Shown here piece after piece: positions 1-5,783 of a stretch of DNA of 6,915 bases; within the stretch, counting starts at the first letter, position 1; each line of letters opens with the position of its first letter. The notes beneath the pieces are model-generated. The model was not told the origin of the DNA. It saw only the letters and a program-made list of their open reading frames with translations, and did not search any database. The DNA is from Hyphomicrobiales bacterium (GTDB lineage Bacteria; Pseudomonadota; Alphaproteobacteria; Rhizobiales; S144-35), in assembly GCA_015494185.1 (NCBI GenBank), contig WGBT01000176.1:1-6915 (forward strand). The letters run 5' to 3'. A program made the position numbers and the translations under genes.

Positions 1-33
1 AAAATACCGGTTCCCGCTTGAAGGGCTTGTGCT

Positions 34-927
34 TTAGGCTGAGACTTCGGCATGAGCTTTGTCTTTTGAGGCTTGCTGGCGCATTTCTTTTTGCACTTTT
101 TCAAAGGCGCGAACCTCGATTTGCCGGATGCGTTCGCGGCTGACGCCAAACTCTTGTGACAATTCTTCCAGCGTCATCGGCTCCTCTGAAAGCCGCCGGG
201 CCTCGAAGATGCGTTTTTCACGCTCATTGAGCACCTTCATTGCCTCATGCAGAAGTTTCCGCCGGTAATCCAATTCTTCCCGGTCGCCAAGGGCGGTTTC
301 CTGGTCGGCTTTTTCATCCACCAGCCAATCTTGCCATTCGCCGGAATTGTCGGCGTCAGCGCGCACACTGGCGTTAAGGGAACTGTCGCCGGCCAGACGC
401 CGGTTCATGGAGATCACATCTTCTTCTGTGACGCCCAATTTGCTGGCGATTTTCTTGACATGATCGGGATGCAAATCCCCATCGTCGAAGGCGCGGAGCT
501 GGCCCTTGATTTTGCGTAAATTGAAAAACAGTTTTTTCTGGCTTGCCGTGGTGCCCATCTTGACAAGGCTCCAGGAGCGCAAAATATATTCTTGTATGGC
601 GGCTTTGATCCACCACATGGCATAGGTGGCGAGCCGAAAGCCTTTGTCGGGATCAAAGCGTTTCACCGCCTGCATCAGACCTACATTGCCTTCTGAGATG
701 ATTTCGCTGATGGGCAGGCCATAGCCGCGATAACCCATGGCGATTCGTGCCACGAGGCGTAAATGTGACGTCACCAGTTTATGGGCCGCTTCGGGGTCTC
801 CCGTTTCCTGCCAGCGCTTGGCGAGCATGAATTCTTCACGCGGCTCAAGCATGGGAAATTTGCGGATTTCTTCCAGATATCTCGACAGTCCGCCCGCTGT
901 TGAGACCGATGGCAATTGCTTGCTCAT
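34..927 (-). CDS. rpoH: RNA polymerase heat-shock sigma factor RpoH (sigma-32)
   Basis: This 297-residue protein directs RNA polymerase to heat-shock promoters (chaperones, proteases). Visible parts: region 1.2/2.1 from about residue 13 (GGLSRYLEEIRKFP); region 2 with the core-binding and -10 recognition helices at about 50-117, including SEGNVGLMQAVKRFDP and the YAMWWIKAAIQEYILRSWS stretch; the RpoH box QKKLFFNLRK at 130-139, which separates RpoH from RpoD and RpoS; and the region 4.2 helix-turn-helix at about 251-280 with GVSRERIRQIE. Length matches the family (about 285-300). The start at 927 is supported by a GAGAGG Shine-Dalgarno at 931-936 with 3-nt spacing. It lies downstream of rluD on the same strand, 229 bp away, a common alphaproteobacterial order. 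The leader contains a hairpin and a possible sigma-32 promoter, consistent with autoregulation. Nothing appears truncated. Whether this is the only rpoH in the genome cannot be told, since several alphaproteobacteria carry two or more. Confidence 0.96.
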   Translation of the reverse strand: MSKQLPSVSTAGGLSRYLEEIRKFPMLEPREEFMLAKRWQETGDPEAAHKLVTSHLRLVARIAMGYRGYGLPISEIISEGNVGLMQAVKRFDPDKGFRLATYAMWWIKAAIQEYILRSWSLVKMGTTASQKKLFFNLRKIKGQLRAFDDGDLHPDHVKKIASKLGVTEEDVISMNRRLAGDSSLNASVRADADNSGEWQDWLVDEKADQETALGDREELDYRRKLLHEAMKVLNEREKRIFEARRLSEEPMTLEELSQEFGVSRERIRQIEVRAFEKVQKEMRQQASKDKAHAEVSA

Positions 928-963
928 GACCCTCTCACTCTCTCATTTTGAGGAGGAAAACCC

Positions 964-993
964 AGATGCCCCCTCTGACCTATGGGGGCATCT
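964..993 (-). other. Perfect 10-bp hairpin in the rpoH leader
   Basis: Arms 964-973 (agatgccccc) and 984-993 (gggggcatct) are exact reverse complements around a 10-nt loop. The structure ends 36 nt before the rpoH start codon. On the minus strand it is followed by CTGGGTTTTCC, a short four-T run three bases after the stem's last T, so it could act as a weak intrinsic terminator or attenuator for transcripts arriving from rluD. It could equally be a leader structure affecting rpoH translation. A smaller stem (about 938-955, one bulge) lies between it and the Shine-Dalgarno but does not cover the ribosome site. The symmetry is seen directly; the role is inference. Confidence 0.5.
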
Positions 994-1010
994 GCTGATT
1001 ACGATTTCAG
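980..1010 (-). promoter_or_regulatory. Possible sigma-32 promoter of rpoH
   Basis: On the minus strand CTGAAA (1005-1010) is followed after 17 nt by CCCCATAG (980-987). The E. coli-type heat-shock consensus is CTTGAAA and CCCCATNT, so the -10 part matches well and the -35 part moderately. The predicted start near 973 would lie in the downstream arm of the 964-993 hairpin, leaving a leader of roughly 45 nt. Caulobacter rpoH is known to have a heat-inducible sigma-32 promoter, which makes autoregulation plausible here. The CCCC run also forms one hairpin arm, so the match could be coincidental. A GANTC site (CcrM methylation motif) lies a little upstream at 1039-1043. Confidence 0.3.
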
Positions 1011-1133
1011 ATTGACGCTAAAACCTCTGCCAGCCAAGGAATCCCTCTGTTGATGTAATGGAAAATGCTAAGAACAAATCACGGCGAAGTCGTGGCAAGA
1101 CCCCCAATGCCGTCATATTTTCGGCATCTTCGC

Positions 1134-1160
1134 AAAAAATCTAAACATCAACATATTTAG
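1134..1160 (-). terminator. Possible rluD terminator
   Basis: The minus strand reads CTAAATAT-GTTG-ATGTTTAG (1141-1160), an 8-bp stem with one G-U pair and a 4-nt loop. It is followed at once by A and a run of six T (1134-1139). It overlaps the rluD stop codon. The shape fits an intrinsic terminator but the stem is nearly all A-T, so strength is doubtful. A second hairpin, atgccg (1107-1112) with cggcat (1122-1127), follows downstream. Confidence 0.4.
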
Positions 1161-2236
1161 TTATTAACTATTTTTAGTTTTTCAAGGGCTTGCAGAAGCG
1201 CGGCGAAATCTTGTGGCGGGGGGCTTTCAAAACCCATTTGTTGCCCGGTTCGTGGATGGATGAAATCGAGCTTATAAGCATGCAGGGCTTGGCGGCGGAA
1301 AGCTTGCACGGTCTGTTTGATCCCATCTGGCAATAGATTGCTTTTTGAGGAAAATCCCGGTCCATAAAGGGGATCACCAAGCAATGGGTGGCCAAGATGG
1401 GCCATGTGAACCCGAATCTGGTGGGTGCGGCCGGTGAAAAGACGGCAGCGGATCAGGCTGATCGTGGCGTGGGGGTGAGCTTGGCAAAGAGATTGTGGGG
1501 CTGATGGGGCGAATTGTTGCAGAACCTCATATTCGGTGATGGCGGGTTTGCCATGGGCTTGCACCACGGCCATTTTCTGGCGATTTGAGCGTTTGCGCGC
1601 CATTTCGGTTTCAATACGCCCCTTGGCAAGCCGTGGCGCTCCCCAGATCAAGGCCAGGTAACGCCGGTCCAGTCCGCCATTTTCAGGCGTTGAGCGGCCA
1701 TGATCGGCGAATTGTTTCGAAAGGTTACGATGTGCGAAGTCATTTTTAGCCACCACCATCAGCCCGCTGGTATCCTTGTCGAGGCGATGCACGATGCCGG
1801 GGCGGCGCACGCCGCCAATCCCTGACAGGCTGTCGCCGCAATGATGGATCAAAGCGTTGACCAGCGTGCCGTTCCAATGCCCTGCCGCCGGATGCACCAC
1901 CAGGCCGGCAGGTTTGTCGATTACAACCACATCGTCATCTTCAAAGACGATCGCAAGGGGGATGGCTTCCGGCTTGGGAATGGCAGGTTCGGCCTCAGGA
2001 ACGGTGATCTCGATCATCTCGCCGGGTTTGACCCGATGGTTGGGCTCGACTATCTTGACCCCGGCGGCCTTGACCTGCCCGGCTTTGACCAATGCCTTGA
2101 TCCGGGTGCGGCTGAAACCCTCAAGGCGTTGCGCCAGAAAACGGTCGATCCGTTCCCCGGCTTGTTCTTCGGCAACGGCAAACCGGTAATGACCGGCTTC
2201 AGTTTGGGGGCCAAGTTGGGGGGTGTTTTCTTCCAT
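1157..2236 (-). CDS. rluD: RluD-like 23S rRNA pseudouridine synthase
   Basis: A 359-residue RluA-family enzyme that isomerises uridine to pseudouridine in large-subunit rRNA; RluD itself modifies helix 69. An S4 RNA-binding domain covers about 28-80 (ERIDRFLAQRLEGFSRTRIK). The catalytic domain follows, with the signature HRLDKDTSGLMVVAK at 150-164, whose Asp153 is the expected nucleophile. A second conserved block, GRTHQIRVHMAHLGHPLLGD, spans 269-288. Length fits RluD. The start at 2236 is an ATG preceded almost directly by AGAAGG; an in-frame TTG at 2272 would add 12 residues but lacks a ribosome site. The gene is divergent from the small membrane-protein gene at 2279 and upstream of rpoH on the same strand. 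Paralogues RluA and RluC share these motifs; the N-terminal S4 domain, length and rpoH linkage favour RluD, though exact target positions cannot be read from sequence. Confidence 0.92.
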   Translation of the reverse strand: MEENTPQLGPQTEAGHYRFAVAEEQAGERIDRFLAQRLEGFSRTRIKALVKAGQVKAAGVKIVEPNHRVKPGEMIEITVPEAEPAIPKPEAIPLAIVFEDDDVVVIDKPAGLVVHPAAGHWNGTLVNALIHHCGDSLSGIGGVRRPGIVHRLDKDTSGLMVVAKNDFAHRNLSKQFADHGRSTPENGGLDRRYLALIWGAPRLAKGRIETEMARKRSNRQKMAVVQAHGKPAITEYEVLQQFAPSAPQSLCQAHPHATISLIRCRLFTGRTHQIRVHMAHLGHPLLGDPLYGPGFSSKSNLLPDGIKQTVQAFRRQALHAYKLDFIHPRTGQQMGFESPPPQDFAALLQALEKLKIVNN

Positions 2237-2278
2237 ACCTTCTTCATTGACGGCAACAGGAATAAAGATCAAGAGCTT

Positions 2279-2755
2279 ATGAACGATGATCCCAAACGGC
2301 CTGCGCTTTCGGCTGATGATGTGCCCCTGGAAGGCTCGGTATTGACCCCGGCACAGGTTCGCAAATTGAAAGTGGTGGTGATTGGTATGGGGATTTTACT
2401 GCTGGTTGGTTTTGCCGTGGTCATCATCACCATCGTTTATCAGGCTTCGCAACTCGGTAACAAGAAAACCGGGCAAAAGACCAAGCCGCCTGCTGTGGCC
2501 GTTGCCGGCACGGTTGGCGCGCATGCCCATGCCGTGTTTTCAGCGGCGCAATTGCGGGCGCGATATGGCGCGAAAGCCACCGTTCCCGTGCAGCTTGGGA
2601 CATTGCCCATGGGGGCTGAAATCATCTCGGCACAGCCTGCCGACAAGACCTTTATCGTCACCTTGCGGGATGCCGGCGGGCTGAGCCTTTTGCAATATGA
2701 TTTGACCAGCTGGGAACTGATAAGTATCACCCGGCTGGCAAGGCCAGCGGAATAG
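2279..2755 (+). CDS. Small single-pass membrane protein, DUF6476-like
   Basis: A 158-residue protein of unknown function. The N-terminus is short and hydrophilic (1-30), with a basic patch QVRKLK just before one strong transmembrane helix at about 31-55 (VVVIGMGILLLVGFAVVIIT). A Lys/Ala/Pro-rich linker (about 58-82) leads to a small domain at 100-154 of probable beta strands (GAEIISAQPADKTFIVTLRD). The layout resembles DUF6476 proteins found beside rluD and rpoH in alphaproteobacteria; I recall this linkage but could not test the match. The ATG at 2279 is chosen because its product fits this layout and it clears rluD; an AAGAG at 2271-2275 is a weak ribosome site. The same frame is open upstream to 1841, but that stretch lies antisense to rluD and is not protein-like. 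Positive charges flank both sides of the helix, so topology is uncertain, with the larger domain outside being the simpler guess. Confidence 0.75.
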   Translation: MNDDPKRPALSADDVPLEGSVLTPAQVRKLKVVVIGMGILLLVGFAVVIITIVYQASQLGNKKTGQKTKPPAVAVAGTVGAHAHAVFSAAQLRARYGAKATVPVQLGTLPMGAEIISAQPADKTFIVTLRDAGGLSLLQYDLTSWELISITRLARPAE

Positions 2756-2807
2756 ATCCCGGAAGCCTTTAAGAGCTCGAAGCCTTTGCCATCTTCGACC
2801 GCGCGAT

Positions 2808-2826
2808 AGAAAGAGGCCCTGGCCTC
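2808..2826 (-). terminator. Possible cysteine synthase gene terminator
   Basis: GAGGC and GCCTC arms (2813-2826, 4-nt loop; 6 complementary bases each side of a 2-nt centre) are followed on the minus strand by TTTCT. The hairpin overlaps the TGA stop at 2825-2827. It sits in the 69-bp convergent gap with the DUF6476-like gene. The T-run is short, so termination may be partial. The same gap has a 9-nt direct repeat, gaagccttt, at 2762-2770 and 2779-2787. Confidence 0.4.
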
Positions 2827-3874
2827 AATCGAGCCAATCAGGGGCGGGTAAGCCCTGCGCGCGAAGGAAATCGGGATTGTAAAGCCGACTCATATAACGG
2901 GTGCCGAAATCGCACAAGACGGTGACGATGGTATGGCCCGGCCCCAAATCCTGCGCCAGCCTGATGGCGCCGGCAACATTGATGCCGCTGGAGCCGCCCA
3001 GACACAACCCTTCTTCCTTCAATAGATCAAACAAAATCGGCAGTGCTTCTTCATCGCGGATCTGATAGGCCGTGTCCACTTCCACCCCTTCCAAATTGGC
3101 GGTGATCCGGCTTTGGCCGATACCTTCGGTGATCGAACTGCCAGAGGCTTTGAGCTTGCCATTTTTGTAATATTCATAAAGTGAGGCGCCCATTGGATCG
3201 GCGATTCCAATGGTGATCTTGGGATTGCGCTCTTTGAGAGCGAGGGAAACCCCGCCAAGGGTGCCCCCGGTGCCAACCGCGCAAATGAAGGCATCGATCT
3301 TGCCGCGGGTCTGACGCCAAATCTCTGGTGCCGTGGTTTCGATATGCGCCTGGCGATTGGCAATATTGTCAAACTGGTTGGCCCAAATCGCCCCGTTTTT
3401 CTCGCTCGCAGCCAATTCCTCTGCCAGCCGTCCGGAATATTTCACATAGTTGTTGGGATCGCTATAGGGGACGGCCGGCACCTCGATCAGCCGCGCCCCG
3501 GCCAGCCGCAACAGGTCTTTCTTTTCTTGTGATTGAGTTTCAGGGATGACGATCACCGTCTTAAAGCCAAGCGCATTGCCGATGAGCGCCAGCCCAATAC
3601 CGGTATTGCCCGCGGTGCCTTCGACAATCGTGCCGCCGGGTTGCAAAAGGCCGCGGTCCATTGCATCGCGGATGATCCCAAGGGCGGCACGGTCCTTGAT
3701 CGATTGGCCGGGATTGAGAAATTCCGCCTTGCCGAGGATCAAACACCCCGTCTGGCGCGATGCCTGACGTAATTTGATCAGTGGCGTGTTGCCAATCGCC
3801 TTGATCAACCCGCGTGGATTGCGCAGCCGTGCCCGGCGGGTTTTGGCCGCGTGTTTTTGTGGGGGCTTTACCAT
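2825..3874 (-). CDS. cysK: Cysteine synthase A-type enzyme (O-acetylserine sulfhydrylase)
   Basis: A 349-residue PLP enzyme of the cysteine synthase/cystathionine beta-synthase family; it is expected to make cysteine from O-acetylserine and sulfide in the cytoplasm. Seen: NTPLIKL at 29-35; the PLP lysine Lys60 in NPGQSIKDR (54-62); the substrate loop TAGNTG at 87-92; QFDN at 167-170; the phosphate-binding GTGGTLGG at 201-208; and SSGIN at 295-299. The Gln in NPGQS and the Ala in TAGNT differ from classical CysK (NPGGS, TSGNT) but belong to a longer alphaproteobacterial subfamily with the block PETQSQEKKD (111-120), so they are not defects. About 20 basic N-terminal residues precede the fold; no other in-frame ATG exists before the catalytic lysine, so 3874 is the likely start. 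No Shine-Dalgarno is visible. The gene is isolated: convergent with the gene before it in coordinates and separated from the permease by a palindrome. Cystathionine beta-synthase activity is a less likely alternative. Confidence 0.9.
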   Translation of the reverse strand: MVKPPQKHAAKTRRARLRNPRGLIKAIGNTPLIKLRQASRQTGCLILGKAEFLNPGQSIKDRAALGIIRDAMDRGLLQPGGTIVEGTAGNTGIGLALIGNALGFKTVIVIPETQSQEKKDLLRLAGARLIEVPAVPYSDPNNYVKYSGRLAEELAASEKNGAIWANQFDNIANRQAHIETTAPEIWRQTRGKIDAFICAVGTGGTLGGVSLALKERNPKITIGIADPMGASLYEYYKNGKLKASGSSITEGIGQSRITANLEGVEVDTAYQIRDEEALPILFDLLKEEGLCLGGSSGINVAGAIRLAQDLGPGHTIVTVLCDFGTRYMSRLYNPDFLRAQGLPAPDWLD

Positions 3875-3881
3875 TGACTTA

Positions 3882-3911
3882 TTTATAAAATCTATTGCTG
3901 GCCTAAAGACA
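3882..3911 (-). promoter_or_regulatory. Weak promoter candidate for the cysteine synthase gene
   Basis: On the minus strand TATAAA (3882-3887) matches five of six bases of a -10 box; TGTCTT (3906-3911), 18 nt upstream, is a poor -35. The -10 lies only 7 nt before the ATG at 3874, so transcription would start at or beside the start codon and give a nearly leaderless mRNA, in keeping with the lack of a Shine-Dalgarno. The match is weak and may be chance in AT-rich DNA. Confidence 0.2.
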
Positions 3912-3936
3912 GGGCCTCAACCTTTCGTCCAAACCT

Positions 3937-4070
3937 GTCCTTGCATTCCATGGTGAGCGTTTTTGCATTTTCCAATCATTTGTCAAGGGTGGAACCGCTT
4001 CGCGGCCGCCTTTGGTGGCCCTTGACAAATGATTGGAAAATGCCAGGGTCTCATCATGGAATGTAAGGAC
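3937..4070. repeat. 134-bp near-palindrome (long inverted repeat)
   Basis: The inner arms 3965-3989 and 4019-4043 are perfect 25-bp reverse complements, beginning gcattttccaatcattt on the left. Outer arms 3937-3957 and 4050-4070 match at 19 of 21 positions. Between them, 3958-3964 and 4044-4049 form an imperfect joint. The central part (3990-4018) contains GCGGCCGC at 4002-4009 and two competing small hairpins: ccgc/gcgg at 3995-4005, and ggccgcc/ggtggcc at 4004-4020 with a TTT loop. Weak pairing continues outward to about 3930 and 4077. The element fills over half of the 246-bp gap between the permease and cysteine synthase genes. No T-run follows either end, so it is not a classic intrinsic terminator. 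A MITE-like or REP-like dispersed palindrome fits the form, but no target duplication or second copy is visible here. Confidence 0.88.
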
Positions 4071-4120
4071 GGATCTGACATTGTCTGCGAGATCAAGATC
4101 TGTGGGGTCAAGCCTGCTTT

Positions 4121-5233
4121 TTACGGTCGACTTTGAGAAACGCAAGCCTTTTCCAAAGGTTCTTGGGGGGTGTTGCCCAGGTAAAGAGGGCTTTCAAGGT
4201 ATTTTTTGAGCCCAAAGCGCACCAACACCCCCAAAGCGGCCGCAACTGGGACAGCCACCAGCAACCCAGCGAAGCCAAACAAATAGCCAAACACGAAAAG
4301 CGCCATGATCAGCCAAACCGGATGCAGCTGCACCCGGTCCCCGATGATTTTGGGAGACAAGAAATTCCCCTCGATAATCTGCCCGGTCACGAAAATGCCG
4401 ATCACCATGGTAATGGGAACATAATCCGGCCAGAATTGGCCAAGGGCGGTCACAGTCGCAGTGACAAAGCCCGCCAGGGTGCCGACAAAGGGAATGAAAC
4501 TCAACAAACCGGCGCCAAGTCCAATGAGCAAAGCATGGTTCAAACCCGTCAGCGAAAGCGCTAGGGCATAAAACAGGCCAAGGCTTAAAGCCACCAGCGC
4601 CTGACCACGGATGAAACCATCAATCGCCCGGTCGATTTGCAAGCCGAGTTGGCGGATTGTTGGCGCATGTTGACGGGGCAGCCAACTGTCCACTTTGCGC
4701 ATCATTTTCTCCCAGTCCTTGACCAGAAAGAAGGTCACAACGGGAGTGACGAACAGCAGCGAAAAGAAATTCACCAAGGCCATGCCGCTGCTCCATACCG
4801 CTTGCAGCAGATCCGGATTGGCGGCCCATTGAGTGGCTTGCTTGACAAGGTCTGACAGATTGCCATCGGTTGGCGAAACCATGGTCTTGAATTTGCCGCC
4901 AAAGAGTTCGCCCCCTGTGCGGATCAGCAGGCCATGCACTTTTTGGATATAGCTTGGCAGATCGCTCACAAAGGCGGCCAGTTGGGTAAACAGCGCGGGC
5001 AGTAAAAACAGCAGCAAGAGCAGAAACAGCACCCCAAAAAGGGTGATGATCAAGACCGCAGCCCCGGTTCGTGAGATGTTGAACCGCTCAAGCCACTCAG
5101 CCAGCGGGTTGAGCATGTAAGCAATGGCAAAGCCGATAATGAAAGGCAGCAGAATTTCGCTCAACAGGGCAAAAGCCGCAATCGTTATCGCCAACAGCCC
5201 ACCCCAGAAGAAGATTTGTTGTGTGGTTGTCAT
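4121..5233 (-). CDS. AI-2E family transporter (TqsA/PerM-like permease)
   Basis: A 370-residue inner-membrane protein of the AI-2E transporter family (PF01594). Members include E. coli TqsA, linked to autoinducer-2 export, and others linked to Na+/H+ antiport; the substrate here is unknown. Hydrophobic segments: about 8-40, 57-82, 152-172, a cluster at 211-265 and another at 273-340, giving roughly eight helices. A long soluble loop spans about 83-150. Family signatures are FIPFVGT at 246-252 and GNFLSPKIIGDRVQLHPVWL at 289-308. Length is typical. ATG at 5233 is preferred; a TTG directly before it could add one residue. The gene starts 7 bp after the stop of the phosphatidyltransferase gene, so the two are very likely one operon. 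In related bacteria I recall the DnaA-like regulator gene hda following this gene, whereas here the palindrome and a cysteine synthase gene follow. Confidence 0.9.
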   Translation of the reverse strand: MTTTQQIFFWGGLLAITIAAFALLSEILLPFIIGFAIAYMLNPLAEWLERFNISRTGAAVLIITLFGVLFLLLLLFLLPALFTQLAAFVSDLPSYIQKVHGLLIRTGGELFGGKFKTMVSPTDGNLSDLVKQATQWAANPDLLQAVWSSGMALVNFFSLLFVTPVVTFFLVKDWEKMMRKVDSWLPRQHAPTIRQLGLQIDRAIDGFIRGQALVALSLGLFYALALSLTGLNHALLIGLGAGLLSFIPFVGTLAGFVTATVTALGQFWPDYVPITMVIGIFVTGQIIEGNFLSPKIIGDRVQLHPVWLIMALFVFGYLFGFAGLLVAVPVAAALGVLVRFGLKKYLESPLYLGNTPQEPLEKACVSQSRP

Positions 5234-5240
5234 CAAGGTC

Positions 5241-5783
5241 TCATTCGCGGTCGGTGTTGGTCATGTGTTTGAGCCAAGTCAGCATGTAGTCAAACGCTGA
5301 CCATAAGGTCAAGATTGCCACCACCAAGGCCAAAACCGCAATCATACCATGCAGACCCAAGCTGAAACCAGCATTGGCAAGCACCAGCCCGGCAAGCAAG
5401 ATTTGCGCGGTGGTATTGACCTTGGAAACATAGCTGGGTTTGATCGTTACCGGATTTTCCAAGATCCACGACAGCAACACCGCCCCAATGATGAGAAGAT
5501 CGCGCGCTACTACGCCAATGACGATCCAGGCGGGCAGCAAGCCGATGATACCAAGGGCGATGAAGATGCTGACCAACAGAGTTTTGTCGGCTACCGCATC
5601 GAGATAGGCGCCAAGCTCGGTCTTCCAGCCAAAACGCTTGGCAAGAAACCCATCGACACCATCGGAAATCCCAGCCAGCATGAAAATCAGGAAGGCTATG
5701 CTATATTGGCCTGCAAGAATGAACCAGATGAGAGCCGGAACGGACAAAATGCGGGCCAAAGTGATGATGTTGGGGATGTTCAT
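5241..5783 (-). CDS. CDP-alcohol phosphatidyltransferase (PgsA or cardiolipin synthase-like)
   Basis: A 180-residue integral membrane enzyme that transfers a phosphatidyl group from CDP-diacylglycerol to an alcohol, either glycerol 3-phosphate (phosphatidylglycerophosphate synthase) or phosphatidylglycerol (cardiolipin synthase). The family motif is present: Asp41, Asp44, Gly45, Ala48, Lys49, Gly58, Asp62 and Asp66, with the usual Arg after Ala replaced by Lys (DGFLAKRFG), a tolerated variant. The N-terminus MNIPNIITLARILSVPAL is the classic beginning of this family. About five or six helices are visible. The frame is open upstream to an ATG at 5849, but those 22 extra residues are Pro/Gly-rich and not family-like; a GGA lies 4 nt before the ATG at 5783, so I prefer that start. 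The gene forms an operon with the permease. The housekeeping pgsA often sits beside uvrC in Proteobacteria, so this may be a second paralogue; substrate is not decided by sequence alone. Confidence 0.88.
   Translation of the reverse strand: MNIPNIITLARILSVPALIWFILAGQYSIAFLIFMLAGISDGVDGFLAKRFGWKTELGAYLDAVADKTLLVSIFIALGIIGLLPAWIVIGVVARDLLIIGAVLLSWILENPVTIKPSYVSKVNTTAQILLAGLVLANAGFSLGLHGMIAVLALVVAILTLWSAFDYMLTWLKHMTNTDRE

Noticed and set aside
1..33. Possible rpoH terminator just after the stop codon.
   Set aside because: Only a 3-bp CCC/GGG pairing and a four-T run at the window edge are visible; the remainder lies outside the window.
966..998. Plus-strand mini-ORF of 10 residues (MPPLTYGGIC) preceded by AGGAGG at 951-956 with 9-nt spacing.
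   Set aside because: It has a good ribosome site but no plus-strand gene follows for a leader peptide to control; the AGGAGG is simply the complement of a pyrimidine run in the rpoH leader, and the ORF is made of the hairpin arms.
1841..2278. Plus-strand open frame upstream of and continuous with the DUF6476-like gene.
   Set aside because: It lies antisense to the conserved rluD coding sequence, and its translation shows no domain-like pattern; the membrane protein clearly begins at 2279.
2825..3874. NPGQS and TAGNT substitutions as signs of a defective or novel cysteine synthase.
   Set aside because: These residues are normal in a known alphaproteobacterial subfamily of cysteine synthase, and the PLP lysine and phosphate loop are intact.
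3903..4145. Minus-strand 80-residue ORF spanning the palindrome.
   Set aside because: It is mostly the translated inverted repeat, overlaps the end of the permease gene and has no ribosome site; it is best seen as a by-product of the palindrome.
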